From Hydractinia symbiolongicarpus (Eukaryota; Cnidaria; Hydrozoa; Anthoathecata; Hydractiniidae): a stretch of DNA of 64,000 bases. Location of the stretch: NCBI RefSeq assembly GCF_029227915.1, contig NC_079885.1, forward strand, positions 16,255,001-16,319,000. The letters run 5' to 3'. This document shows, one piece after another, positions 11,791 through 23,265 of this stretch. The notes below the pieces were generated by a model. The model worked only from the letters and a program-made list of their open reading frames with translations, had not been told where the DNA came from and did not search any database. Position 1 is the stretch's first letter; each line of letters opens with the position of its first letter. The position numbers and the translations under genes are program-made.

Positions 11791-11909
11791 GTCTACGACC
11801 ATACCACGATGAACCCACCTGTTCTCGTCCGATCACGGAAGTTAAGCATCGTCGGGCCGGGATAGTACCTGGATGGGGAACCGCCTGGGAACTCCCGGTG
11901 TCGTAGGCT
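11791..11909 (+). rRNA. 5S rRNA: 5S rRNA, copy 21
   Basis: Substitutions are A25C, T79C and G89A. It directly follows a unit of the same subfamily, a break in the usual alternation. The upstream spacer has the marker GTAAGGAATCGATAG. Confidence 0.97.
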
Positions 11910-12359
11910 ATTGACTTTTTCACGTTACATTCTTTATCATTACGACTGTGACGTATCTTTTTCACGCAATAGCCGCTGAGTAAATCAAGTAAGGGACATG
12001 ATTAGAGGTTGATTTCCCTTCAAAAAGGCTACAATCGTGCTGCAATAAATGCGCCACGTCGCAAATGAATGGATTACGAGCATCAGACAAAGAAAATTGC
12101 GATGTACTTACTTTGCTAATTAACTTTGTCATATGAAAATTAAGTCCGCAAGTACCCTAGATTGCCTTCGTTGGAACTTTTTACCGGAAATCTTAAAGTG
12201 CATGGTTGTCGTAATTAATGGATAGCGCCTGAAAAGAGCTTTCAAATGCACATGAACACGACCTATTTGGGATGATTCAGTCAAGAAATATGACCTTTAA
12301 ATTTTAAACCATTTTCGATGTAATGTGCTAATAAATCGTAGATATCTGCCCGTTTGTTT

Positions 12360-12478
12360 GTCTACGACCATACCACGATGAACACACCTGTTCTCGTCCG
12401 ATCACGGAAGTTAAGCATCGTCGGGCCGGGATAGTACTTGGATGGGGGACCGCCTGGGAACTCCCGGTGTCGTAGTCT
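12360..12478 (+). rRNA. 5S rRNA: 5S rRNA, copy 22
   Basis: G117T only; repeats copy 19. Confidence 0.97.
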
Positions 12479-12928
12479 ATTGACTTTTTCACGTTACATT
12501 ATTTATCATTACGACTGTGACATATCTTTTTTACGCAATAGCCGCTGAGTAAATCAAGTAAGGGACGTGATTATAAGTTTCTTTCCCTTCAAAAAGGCTA
12601 CAATCTGGCTGCAATAAATGCGCCACGTCGCAAATGAATGGATTACGAGCGTCAGACAAAGAAAATGGCGATGTAGTTAATTTGCTAATTAACTTTGTCA
12701 TATGAAAATTAAGTCTGCAAGTACCCTAGATTGCCTTCGTTGGAACTTTTTACCGGAAATTTTAAAGCGCATTATTGTCGTAATTAATGGATAGCGCCTG
12801 AAAAGAGCTTTCAAATGCACATAAACACGACTTATTTGGGATGATTCAGTCAAGAAATATGACCTTTAAAGTTTAAACCATTTTCGATGTAATGTGCTAA
12901 TAAATCGTAGATATCTGCCCGTTTGTTT

Positions 12929-13047
12929 GTCTACGACCATACCACGATGAACCCACCTGTTCTCGTCCGATCACGGAAGTTAAGCATCGTCGGGCCGGGA
13001 TAGTACCTGGATGGGGAACCGCCTGGGAACTCCCGGTGTCGTAGGCT
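12929..13047 (+). rRNA. 5S rRNA: 5S rRNA, copy 23
   Basis: Substitutions are A25C, T79C and G89A; repeats copy 20. Confidence 0.97.
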
Positions 13048-13497
13048 ATTGACTTTTTCACGTTACATTCTTTATCATTACGACTGTGACGTATCTTTTT
13101 CACGCAATAGCCGCTGAGTAAATCAAGTAAGGGACATGATTAGAGGTTGATTTTCCTTCAAAAAGGCTACAATCGTGCTGCAATAAATGCGCCACATCGC
13201 AAATGAATGGATTACGAGCATCAGACAAAGAAAATTGCGATGTACTTACTTTGCTAATTAACTTTGTCATATGAAAATTAAGTCCGCAAGTACCCTAGAT
13301 TGCCTTCGTTGGAACTTTTTACCGGAAATCTTAAAGCGCATTATTGTCGTAAGGAATCGATAGCGCTTGAAAAGAGCTTTCAAATGCACATAAACACGAC
13401 CTATTTCGGATAATCTAGTCAGGAAATATGACCTTTAAAGTTTAAACCATTTTCGATGTAATGTGCTAATAAATCGTAGATATCTGCCCGTTTGTTA

Positions 13498-13616
13498 GTC
13501 TACGATCATACCACGATGAACACACCTGTTCTCGTCCGATCACGGAAGTTAAGCATCGTCGGGCCGGGATAGTACTTGGATGGGGCACCGCCTGGGAACT
13601 CCCGGTGTCGTAGGCT
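13498..13616 (+). rRNA. 5S rRNA: 5S rRNA, copy 24 (mosaic)
   Basis: Substitutions are C9T (G.U pair in helix I) and G89C. The 5' part and upstream spacer match copy 64, while the 3' part and downstream spacer (ATTACAACTG, ATAGACGC) match copy 38. A crossover therefore lies between gene positions 9 and 89. Confidence 0.96.
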
Positions 13617-14066
13617 ATTGACTTTTTCACGTTACATTATTTATCATTACAACTGTGACGTATCTTTTTTACGCAATAGACGCTGAGTAAATCAAGTAAG
13701 GGACGTGATTAGAAGTTTCTTTCCCTTCAAAACGGCTACAATCTTGCTGCAATAAATGCGCCACGACGCAAGTGAATGCATTACGAGCGTCAGACAAAGA
13801 AAATGGCGATGTAGTTAATTTGCTAATTAACTTTGTCATATGAAAATTAAGTCTGAAAGTACCCTTGATTGCCTTCGTTGGAACTTTTTACCGGAAATCT
13901 TAAAGCGCATGGTTGTCGTAAATAATGGATAGCGCTTGAAAAGAGCTTTCAAATGCCCATAAACACGACCTATTTCGGATAATCTAGTCAGGAAATATGA
14001 CCTTTAAAGTTTAAACCATTTTCGATGTAATGTGCTAATAAATCGTAGATATCTGCCCGTTTGTTT

Positions 14067-14185
14067 GTCTACGACCATACCACGATGAACACACATGTTC
14101 TCGTCCGATCACGGAAGTTAAACATCGTCGGGGCGGGATAGTACTTGGAGGGGGAACCGCCTGGGAACTCCCGGTGTCGTAGGCT
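14067..14185 (+). rRNA. 5S rRNA: 5S rRNA, copy 25 (diverged)
   Basis: Five substitutions: C29A (helix III mismatch), G56A (A box), C67G (helix V G.G), T84G (helix IV) and G89A. Copy 30 is identical, 2,837 bp downstream. With three helices hit, its product may be impaired. Confidence 0.88.
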
Positions 14186-14635
14186 ATTGACTTTTTCACG
14201 TTACATTATTTATCATTACGACTGTGACGTATCTTTTTTACGCAATAGACGCTGAGTAAATCAAGTAAGGGACATGATTTGAAGTTGCTTTCCCTTCAAA
14301 ACGGCTACAATCTTGCTGCAATAAATGCGCCACGTCGCAAATGAATGGATTACGAGCATCAAACAAAGAAAATGGCGATGTAGTTGCTTTGCTAATTAAC
14401 TTTGTCATATGAAAATTAAGTCTGCAAGTACCCTAGATTGCCTTCGTTGGAACTTTTTACCGGAAATCTTAAAGCGCATTATTGTCGTAAAGAATTGATA
14501 GCGCTTAAAAAGCGCTTTCAAATGCACATAAACACGACCTATTTCCGATCACCCAGTCAAGAAATATGACCTTTAAAGTTTGAACCATTTTAGATGTAAT
14601 GTGCTAATAAATCGTAGATATCTGCCCGTATGCTT

Positions 14636-14754
14636 GTCTACGACCATACCACGATGAACACACCTGTTCTCGTCCGATCACGGAAGTTAAGCATCGTCGG
14701 GCCGGGATAGTACTTGGATGGGACACCGCCTGGGAACTCCCGGCGGCGTAGGCT
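14636..14754 (+). rRNA. 5S rRNA: 5S rRNA, copy 26 (diverged)
   Basis: Substitutions are G88A, G89C, T109C and T111G. T111G puts an A.G mismatch in helix I. Copy 31 is identical. The upstream spacer can fold a perfect short hairpin around AGCGCTTAAAAAGCGCT. Confidence 0.9.
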
Positions 14755-15204
14755 ATTGACTTTTTCACGTTACATTATTTATCATTACGACTGTGACGTA
14801 TCTTTTTTACGCAATAGCCGCTGAGTAAATCAAGTAAGGGACGTGATTAGAAGTTTCTTTCCCTTCAAAACGGCTACAATCTGGCTGCAATAAATGCGCC
14901 ACGTCGCAAATGAATGGATTACGAGCGTCAGACAAAGAAAATGGCCATGTAGTTAATTTGCTAATTAACTTTGTCATATGAAAATTAAGTCTGCAAGTAC
15001 CCTAGATTGCCTTCGTTGAAACTTTTTACCGGAAATCTTAAAGCGCATTATTGTCGTAAAGAATCGATAGCGCTTAGAAAGAGCTTTCAAATGCACATAA
15101 ACACGATCTATTTCCGATCACCCAGTCAAGAAATATGACCTTTAAAGTTTGAACCATTTTTGATGTAATGTGCTAATAAATCGTAGATATCTGCCCGTAT
15201 GCTT

Positions 15205-15323
15205 GTCTACGACCATACCACGATGAACACACCTGTTCTCGTCCGATCACGGAAGTTAAGCATCGTCGGGCCGGGATAGTACTTGGATGGGGGACCGCCT
15301 GGGAACTGCCGGTGTCGTAGGCT
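15205..15323 (+). rRNA. 5S rRNA: 5S rRNA, copy 27
   Basis: C104G only, giving G.G in helix V. Copy 32 is identical. Downstream flank reads CACGTTAAATT, a marker also seen after copies 32, 34, 36 and 39. Confidence 0.95.
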
Positions 15324-15773
15324 ATTGACTTTTTCACGTTAAATTATTTATCATTACGACTGTGACGTATCTTTTTTACGCAATAGCCGCTGAGTAAATC
15401 AAGTAAGGGACGTGATTAGAAGTTTCTTTCCCTTCAAAACGGCTACGATCTGGCTGCAATAAATGCGCCACGTAGCAAATGAATGGATTACGAGCGTCAG
15501 ACAAAGAAAATGGCGATGTAGTTAATTTGCTAATTAACTTTGTCATATGAAAATTAAGTCTGAAAGTACCCTAGATTGCCTTCGTTGGAACTTTTTACCG
15601 GAAGTTTTAAAGCGCATGGTTGTCGTAAATAATGGATAGTGCTTGAAAAGAGCTTTCAATTGCACATAAACACGACCTATTTCGGATAATCCAGTCAAGA
15701 AATATGACCTTTAAAGTTTGAACCATTTTCGATGTAATGTGATAATAAATCGTAAATATCTGCCGGTATGCTT

Positions 15774-15892
15774 GTCTACGACCATACCACGATGAACACA
15801 CCTGTTCTCGTCCGATCACGGAAGTTAAGCATCGTCGGGCCGAGATAGTACTTGGATGGGGAACCGCCTGGGAACTCCCGGTGTCGTAGGCT
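15774..15892 (+). rRNA. 5S rRNA: 5S rRNA, copy 28
   Basis: Substitutions are G70A (A.C in helix V) and G89A. Upstream reads GATAATAAATCG and TGCCGG. Copies 33 and 35 are identical. Confidence 0.96.
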
Positions 15893-16334
15893 ATTGACTT
15901 TTTCACGTTACATTATTTATCATTACGAATGTGACGTATCTTTTTTACGCAATAGCCGCTGGGTAAATCAAGTAAGGGACGTGATTATAAGTTTCTTCCC
16001 CTTCAAAACGGCTAAAATCTGGCTGCAATAAATGCGCCACGTCGCAGATGAATGGATTAAGAGCGTCAGACATGCGATGCAGTTCCTTTGCTAATTAACT
16101 TTGTCATATGAAAATTAAGTCTGAAAGTACCCTAGATTGCCTTCGTTAGAACTTTTTACCGGAAATCTTAAAGGGCATGGTTGTCGTAAATAATGGGTAG
16201 CTCTTGAAAAGAGCTTTCAAATGCACATAAACACGACCTATTTCGGATAATCCCGTCAAGAAATATGACCTTTAAAGTTTGAACCATTTTCGATGTAATG
16301 TGCTAATAAATCGTAGATATCTGCCCGTATGCTT

Positions 16335-16453
16335 TTATACGACTATACCACGATGAACACACCTGTTCTCGTCCGATCACGGAAGTTAAGCATCGTCGGG
16401 CCGGGATAGTACTTGGAGGGGGAACCGCCTGGGAACTCCCGGTGTCGTAGGCT
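16335..16453 (+). pseudogene. 5S rRNA: 5S rRNA copy 29, likely impaired (damaged 5' end)
   Basis: Five substitutions: G1T, C3A, C10T, T84G and G89A. The first three fall at the 5' end and leave helix I with mismatches at 1-118 and 3-116. The upstream spacer has lost 8 bp, giving a 561-bp unit. The 3' half (T84G, G89A) matches copies 25 and 30, while copies 34 and 36 with the same 5' end have a different 3' half, so this gene is a recombinant. The internal promoter is largely intact and it could still be transcribed. Confidence 0.75.
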
Positions 16454-16903
16454 ATTGACTTTTTCACGTTACATTATTTATCATTACGACTGTGACGTAT
16501 CTTTTTTACGCAATAGACGCTGAGTAAATCAAGTAAGGGACGTGATTAGAAGTTTCTTTCCCTTCAAAACGGCTACAATCTTGCTGCAATAAATGCGCCA
16601 CGACGCAAGTGAATGCATTACGAGCGTCAGACAAAGAAAATGGCGATGTAGTTAATTTGCTAATTAACTTTGTCATATGAAAATTAAGTCTGAAAGTACC
16701 CTTGATTGCCTTCGTTGGAACTTTTTACCGGAAATCTTAAAGCGCATGGTTGTCGTAAATAATGGATAGCGCTTGAAAAGAGCTTTCAAATGCCCATAAA
16801 CACGATCTATTTCGGATAATCTAGTCAGGAAATATGACCTTTAAAGTTTAAACCATTTTCGATGTAATGTGCTAATAAATCGTAGATATCTGCCCGTTTG
16901 TTT

Positions 16904-17022
16904 GTCTACGACCATACCACGATGAACACACATGTTCTCGTCCGATCACGGAAGTTAAACATCGTCGGGGCGGGATAGTACTTGGAGGGGGAACCGCCTG
17001 GGAACTCCCGGTGTCGTAGGCT
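16904..17022 (+). rRNA. 5S rRNA: 5S rRNA, copy 30 (diverged)
   Basis: Identical to copy 25: C29A, G56A, C67G, T84G and G89A. It opens the second copy of the five-unit duplication. Confidence 0.88.
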
Positions 17023-17472
17023 ATTGACTTTTTCACGTTACATTATTTATCATTACGACTGTGACGTATCTTTTTTACGCAATAGACGCTGAGTAAATCA
17101 AGTAAGGGACATGATTTGAAGTTGCTTTCCCTTCAAAACGGCTACAATCTTGCTGCAATAAATGCGCCACGTCGCAAATGAATGGATTACGAGCATCAAA
17201 CAAAGAAAATGGCGATGTAGTTGCTTTGCTAATTAACTTTGTCATATGAAAATTAAGTCTGCAAGTACCCTAGATTGCCTTCGTTGGAACTTTTTACCGG
17301 AAATCTTAAAGCGCATTATTGTCGTAAAGAATTGATAGCGCTTAAAAAGCGCTTTCAAATGCACATAAACACGACCTATTTCCGATCACCCAGTCAAGAA
17401 ATATGACCTTTAAAGTTTGAACCATTTTAGATGTAATGTGCTAATAAATCGTAGATATCTGCCCGTATGCTT

Positions 17473-17591
17473 GTCTACGACCATACCACGATGAACACAC
17501 CTGTTCTCGTCCGATCACGGAAGTTAAGCATCGTCGGGCCGGGATAGTACTTGGATGGGACACCGCCTGGGAACTCCCGGCGGCGTAGGCT
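17473..17591 (+). rRNA. 5S rRNA: 5S rRNA, copy 31 (diverged)
   Basis: Identical to copy 26: G88A, G89C, T109C and T111G. Confidence 0.9.
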
Positions 17592-18041
17592 ATTGACTTT
17601 TTCACGTTACATTATTTATCATTACGACTGTGACGTATCTTTTTTACGCAATAGCCGCTGAGTAAATCAAGTAAGGGACGTGATTAGAAGTTTCTTTCCC
17701 TTCAAAACGGCTACAATCTGGCTGCAATAAATGCGCCACGTCGCAAATGAATGGATTACGAGCGTCAGACAAAGAAAATGGCCATGTAGTTAATTTGCTA
17801 ATTAACTTTGTCATATGAAAATTAAGTCTGCAAGTACCCTAGATTGCCTTCGTTGAAACTTTTTACCGGAAATCTTAAAGCGCATTATTGTCGTAAAGAA
17901 TCGATAGCGCTTAGAAAGAGCTTTCAAATGCACATAAACACGATCTATTTCCGATCACCCAGTCAAGAAATATGACCTTTAAAGTTTGAACCATTTTTGA
18001 TGTAATGTGCTAATAAATCGTAGATATCTGCCCGTATGCTT

Positions 18042-18160
18042 GTCTACGACCATACCACGATGAACACACCTGTTCTCGTCCGATCACGGAAGTTAAGCAT
18101 CGTCGGGCCGGGATAGTACTTGGATGGGGGACCGCCTGGGAACTGCCGGTGTCGTAGGCT
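18042..18160 (+). rRNA. 5S rRNA: 5S rRNA, copy 32
   Basis: C104G only; repeats copy 27. Confidence 0.95.
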
Positions 18161-18610
18161 ATTGACTTTTTCACGTTAAATTATTTATCATTACGACTGT
18201 GACGTATCTTTTTTACGCAATAGCCGCTGAGTAAATCAAGTAAGGGACGTGATTAGAAGTTTCTTTCCCTTCAAAACGGCTACGATCTGGCTGCAATAAA
18301 TGCGCCACGTAGCAAATGAATGGATTACGAGCGTCAGACAAAGAAAATGGCGATGTAGTTAATTTGCTAATTAACTTTGTCATATGAAAATTAAGTCTGA
18401 AAGTACCCTAGATTGCCTTCGTTGGAACTTTTTACCGGAAGTTTTAAAGCGCATGGTTGTCGTAAATAATGGATAGTGCTTGAAAAGAGCTTTCAATTGC
18501 ACATAAACACGACCTATTTCGGATAATCCAGTCAAGAAATATGACCTTTAAAGTTTGAACCATTTTCGATGTAATGTGATAATAAATCGTAAATATCTGC
18601 CGGTATGCTT

Positions 18611-18729
18611 GTCTACGACCATACCACGATGAACACACCTGTTCTCGTCCGATCACGGAAGTTAAGCATCGTCGGGCCGAGATAGTACTTGGATGGGGAA
18701 CCGCCTGGGAACTCCCGGTGTCGTAGGCT
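18611..18729 (+). rRNA. 5S rRNA: 5S rRNA, copy 33
   Basis: G70A and G89A; repeats copy 28. It also begins the 1,130-bp dimer repeated as copies 35 and 36. Confidence 0.96.
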
Positions 18730-19171
18730 ATTGACTTTTTCACGTTACATTATTTATCATTACGACTGTGACGTATCTTTTTTACGCAATAGCCGCTGGG
18801 TAAATCAAGTAAGGGACGTGATTATAAGTTTCTTCCCCTTCAAAACGGCTAAAATCTGGCTGCAATAAATGCGCCACGTCGCAGATGAATGGATTAAGAG
18901 CGTCAGACATGCGATGCAGTTCCTTTGCTAATTAACTTTGTCATATGAAAATTAAGTCTGAAAGTACCCTAGATTGCCTTCGTTAGAACTTTTTACCGGA
19001 AATCTTAAAGGGCATGGTTGTCGTAAATAATGGGTAGCTCTTGAAAAGAGCTTTCAAATGCACATAAACACGACCTATTTCGGATAATCCCGTCAAGAAA
19101 TATGACCTTTAAAGTTTGAACCATTTTCGATGTAATGTGCTAATAAATCGTAGATATCTGCCCGTATGCTT

Positions 19172-19290
19172 TTATACGACTATACCACGATGAACACACC
19201 TGTTCTCGTCCGATCACGGAAGTTAAGCATCGTCGGGCCGGGATAGTACTTGGATGGGGGACCGCCTGGGAACTGCCGGTGTCGTAGGCT
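19172..19290 (+). pseudogene. 5S rRNA: 5S rRNA copy 34, likely impaired (damaged 5' end)
   Basis: G1T, C3A and C10T at the 5' end plus C104G in helix V. The 3' half and the downstream flank match copies 27 and 32, unlike copy 29. The upstream spacer has the 8-bp deletion. Helices I and V are both weakened. Confidence 0.75.
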
Positions 19291-19740
19291 ATTGACTTTT
19301 TCACGTTAAATTATTTATCATTACGACTGTGACGTATCTTTTTTACGCAATAGCCGCTGAGTAAATCAAGTAAGGGACGTGATTAGAAGTTTCTTTCCCT
19401 TCAAAACGGCTACGATCTGGCTGCAATAAATGCGCCACGTAGCAAATGAATGGATTACGAGCGTCAGACAAAGAAAATGGCGATGTAGTTAATTTGCTAA
19501 TTAACTTTGTCATATGAAAATTAAGTCTGAAAGTACCCTAGATTGCCTTCGTTGGAACTTTTTACCGGAAGTTTTAAAGCGCATGGTTGTCGTAAATAAT
19601 GGATAGTGCTTGAAAAGAGCTTTCAATTGCACATAAACACGACCTATTTCGGATAATCCAGTCAAGAAATATGACCTTTAAAGTTTGAACCATTTTCGAT
19701 GTAATGTGATAATAAATCGTAAATATCTGCCGGTATGCTT

Positions 19741-19859
19741 GTCTACGACCATACCACGATGAACACACCTGTTCTCGTCCGATCACGGAAGTTAAGCATC
19801 GTCGGGCCGAGATAGTACTTGGATGGGGAACCGCCTGGGAACTCCCGGTGTCGTAGGCT
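19741..19859 (+). rRNA. 5S rRNA: 5S rRNA, copy 35
   Basis: G70A and G89A; identical to copies 28 and 33. Confidence 0.96.
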
Positions 19860-20301
19860 ATTGACTTTTTCACGTTACATTATTTATCATTACGACTGTG
19901 ACGTATCTTTTTTACGCAATAGCCGCTGGGTAAATCAAGTAAGGGACGTGATTATAAGTTTCTTCCCCTTCAAAACGGCTAAAATCTGGCTGCAATAAAT
20001 GCGCCACGTCGCAGATGAATGGATTAAGAGCGTCAGACATGCGATGCAGTTCCTTTGCTAATTAACTTTGTCATATGAAAATTAAGTCTGAAAGTACCCT
20101 AGATTGCCTTCGTTAGAACTTTTTACCGGAAATCTTAAAGGGCATGGTTGTCGTAAATAATGGGTAGCTCTTGAAAAGAGCTTTCAAATGCACATAAACA
20201 CGACCTATTTCGGATAATCCCGTCAAGAAATATGACCTTTAAAGTTTGAACCATTTTCGATGTAATGTGCTAATAAATCGTAGATATCTGCCCGTATGCT
20301 T

Positions 20302-20420
20302 TTATACGACTATACCACGATGAACACACCTGTTCTCGTCCGATCACGGAAGTTAAGCATCGTCGGGCCGGGATAGTACTTGGATGGGGGACCGCCTTGG
20401 AACTGCCGGTGTCGTAGGCT
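20302..20420 (+). pseudogene. 5S rRNA: 5S rRNA copy 36, likely impaired (most damaged copy)
   Basis: G1T, C3A, C10T, G97T and C104G. It repeats copy 34 with one further change in the C box. This is the best candidate for a non-functional 5S gene here. Confidence 0.78.
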
Positions 20421-20870
20421 ATTGACTTTTTCACGTTAAATTATTTATCATTACGACTGTGACGTATCTTTTTTACGCAATAGCCGCTGAGTAAATCAAG
20501 TAAGGGACGTGATTAGAAGTTTCTTTCCCTTCAAAACGGCTACGATCTGGCTGCAATAAATGCGCCACGTAGCAAATGAATGGATTACGAGCGTCAGACA
20601 AAGAAAATGGCGATGTAGTTAATTTGCTAATTAACTTTGTCATATGAAAATTAAGTCTGAAAGTACCCTAGATTGCCTTCGTTGGAACTTTTTACCGGAA
20701 GTTTTAAAGCGCATGGTTGTCGTAAATAATGGATAGTGCTTGAAAAGAGCTTTCAATTGCACATAAACACGACCTATTTCGGATAATCCAGTCAAGAAAT
20801 ATGACCTTTAAAGTTTGAACCATTTTCGATGTAATGTGCTAATAAATCGTAAATATCTGCCGGTATGCTT

Positions 20871-20989
20871 GTCTACGACCATATCACGATGAACACACCT
20901 GTTCTCGTCCGATCACGGAAGTTAAGCATCGTCGGGCCGAGATAGTACTTGGATGGGGAACCGCCTGGGAACTCCCGGTGTCGTAGGCT
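20871..20989 (+). rRNA. 5S rRNA: 5S rRNA, copy 37
   Basis: C14T, G70A and G89A. Related to copies 28, 33 and 35. The downstream spacer starts like theirs but lacks the 8-bp deletion, so a crossover lies near 21,121-21,165. Confidence 0.94.
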
Positions 20990-21439
20990 ATTGACTTTTT
21001 CACGTTACATTATTTATCATTACGACTGTGACGTATCTTTTTTGCGCAATAGCCGCTGGGTAAATCAAGTAAGGGACGTGATTATAAGTTTCTTCCCCTT
21101 CAAAACGGCTAAAATCTGGCTGCAATAAATGCGCCACGTCCCAAATGAATGGATTACGAGCGTCAGACAAAGAAAATGGCGATGTAGTTAATTTGCTAAT
21201 TAACTTTGTCATATGAAAATTAAGTCTGCAAGTACCCTAGATTGCCTTCGTTGGAACTTTTTACCGGAAATCTTAAAGCGCATTATTGTCGTAAAGAATC
21301 GATAGCGCTTAAAAAGAGCTTTCAAATGCACATAAACACGACCTATTTCCGATCACCCAGTCAAGAAATATGACCTTTAAATTTTGAACTATTTGCGATG
21401 TAATGTGCTAATAAATCGTAGATATCTTCCCGTATGCTT

Positions 21440-21558
21440 GTCTACGACCATACCACGATGAACACACCTGTTCTCGTCCGATCACGGAAGTTAAGCATCG
21501 TCGGGCCGGGATAGTACTTGGATGGGGCACCGCCTGGGAACTCCCGGTGTCGTAGGCT
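21440..21558 (+). rRNA. 5S rRNA: 5S rRNA, copy 38
   Basis: G89C only. The 3' flank with ATTACAACTG matches that of copy 24, so the two share their 3' half and downstream spacer. Confidence 0.96.
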
Positions 21559-22008
21559 ATTGACTTTTTCACGTTACATTATTTATCATTACAACTGTGA
21601 CGTATCTTTTTTACGCAATAGACGCTGAGTAAATCAAGTAAGGGACGTGATTAGAAGTTTCTTTCCCTTCAAAACGGCTACAATCTTGCTGCAATAAATG
21701 CGCCACGACGCAAGTGAATGCATTACGAGCGTCAGACAAAGAAAATGGCGATGTAGTTAATTTGCTAATTAACTTTGTCATATGAAAATTAAGTCTGAAA
21801 GTACCCTTGATTGCCTTCGTTGGAACTTTTTACCGGAAATCTTAAAGCGCATGGTTGTCGTAAATAATGGATAGCGCTTGAAAAGAGCTTTCAAATGCAC
21901 ATAAACACGACCTATTTCGGATAATCTAGTCAGGAAATATGACCTTTAAAGTTTAAACCATTTTCGATGTAATGTGCTAATAAATCGTAGATATCTGCCC
22001 GTTTGTTT

Positions 22009-22127
22009 GTCTACGACCATACCACGATGAACACACATGTTCTCGTCCGATCACGGAAGTTAAGCATCGTCGGGCCGGGATAGTACTTGGATGGGGCACC
22101 GCCTGGGAACTCCCGGTGTCGTAGGCT
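22009..22127 (+). rRNA. 5S rRNA: 5S rRNA, copy 39 (mosaic)
   Basis: C29A and G89C. C29A ties the 5' half to copies 25 and 30; the G89C half and flank CACGTTAAATT come from other units. A crossover inside the gene between 29 and 89 explains this. Confidence 0.94.
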
Positions 22128-22577
22128 ATTGACTTTTTCACGTTAAATTATTTATCATTACGACTGTGACGTATCTTTTTTACGCAATAGCCGCTGAGTA
22201 AATCAAGTAAGGGACGTGATTAGAAGTTTCTTTCCCTTCAAAACGGCTACGATCTGGCTGCAATAAATGCGCCACGTAGCAAATGAATGGATTACGAGCG
22301 TCAGACAAAGAAAATGGCGATGTAGTTAATTTGCTAATTAACTTTGTCATATGAAAATTAAGTCTGAAAGTACCCTAGATTGCCTTCGTTGGAACTTTTT
22401 ACCGGAAGTTTTAAAGCGCATGGTTGTCGTAAATAATGGATAGTGCTTGAAAAGAGCTTTCAATTGCACATAAACACGACCTACTTCGGATAATCCAGTC
22501 AAGAAATATGACCTTTAAAGTTTGAACCATTTTCGATGTAATGTGCTAATAAATCGTAAATATCTGCCGGTATGCTT

Positions 22578-22696
22578 GTCTACGACCATACCACGATGAA
22601 CACACCTGTTCTCGTCCGATCACGGAAGTTAAGCATCGTCGGGCCGGGATAGTACTTGGATGGGGAACCGCCTGGGAACTCCCGGTGTCGTAGGCT
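22578..22696 (+). rRNA. 5S rRNA: 5S rRNA, copy 40
   Basis: G89A only. The upstream spacer is of the copy 28 type (TGCCGG), but the gene lacks G70A. Confidence 0.97.
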
Positions 22697-23146
22697 ATTG
22701 ACTTTTTCACGTTACATTATTTATCATTACGACTGTGACGTATCTTTTTTACGCAATAGCCGCTGAGTAAATCAAGTAAGGGACGTGATTATAAGTTTCT
22801 TTCCCTTCAAAACGGCTAGAATCTGGATGCAATAAATGCGCCACGTCGCAAATGAATGGATTACGAGCGTCAGACAAAGAAAATGGCGATGTAGTTAATT
22901 TGCTAATTAACTTTGTCATATGAAAATTAAATCTGCAAGTACCCTAGATTGCCTTCGTTGGAACTTTTTACCGGAAATCTTAAAGCGCATTATTGTCGTA
23001 ATTAATGGATAGCGCTTAAAAAGAGCTTTCAAATGCACATAAACACGACCTATTTCCGATCACCCAGTCAAGAAATATGACCTTTAAAATTTGAACCATT
23101 TTCGATGTAATGTGCTAATAAATCGTAGATATCTGCCCGTATGTTT

Positions 23147-23265
23147 GTCTGCGACCATACCACGATGAACACACCTGTTCTCGTCCGATCACGGAAGTTA
23201 AGCATCGTCGGGCCGGGATAGTACTTGGATGGAGGACCGCCTGGGAACTCCCGGTGTCGTAGGCT
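23147..23265 (+). rRNA. 5S rRNA: 5S rRNA, copy 41
   Basis: A5G and G87A. Counterpart of copy 1 at 22,734 bp distance. Confidence 0.97.

Larger units (their letters stand above)
10653..13497 (+). repeat. 1,707-bp trimer repeat (copies 19-21, then 22-23 onward)
   Basis: Copies 19 and 20 recur as 22 and 23 with shared spacer changes AAAGTGCATGG and CGACTTATTT. The second copy runs into the spacer before copy 24. Confidence 0.85.
229..13580 (+). repeat. 24-unit segmental duplication, left copy (copies 1-24)
   Basis: The order of gene variants here recurs at 22,963-36,313. Copy 1 pairs with 41 and copy 24 with 64, both about 22,733 bp (40 units) apart. Left end: the GTTGAAAC difference at 223-230. 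Right end: inside copy 24, between gene positions 9 and 89. Three-unit gains and losses inside cancel out. Confidence 0.85.
14067..19290 (+). repeat. 2,837-bp five-unit duplication (copies 25-29 and 30-34)
   Basis: Gene variants 25 to 28 recur exactly as 30 to 33 at 2,837 bp. Copies 29 and 34 share the damaged 5' end but not the 3' half, so the block edge runs through that gene. Confidence 0.88.
18611..20989 (+). repeat. 1,130-bp dimer expansion (copies 33-34, 35-36, then 37)
   Basis: The dimer of a 561-bp and a 569-bp unit repeats at 18,611 and 19,741, and a further related gene follows at 20,871. It is nested in the five-unit duplication. Confidence 0.85.

Noticed and set aside
14480-14525. 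Hairpin AGCGCTTAAAAAGCGCT in the spacer before copy 26 as a regulatory element
   Set aside because: It arises from one base change in this unit and its duplicate (before copy 31), and other units do not conserve the pairing.
15607-15906. Antisense 99-aa frame, also at 18,444 and 19,574
   Set aside because: Same cause as above; the three copies come from the duplication of copies 28, 33 and 35.
21000-21212. Antisense 70-aa frame in the spacer after copy 37
   Set aside because: It depends on single-base changes of one spacer and has no counterpart in other units.
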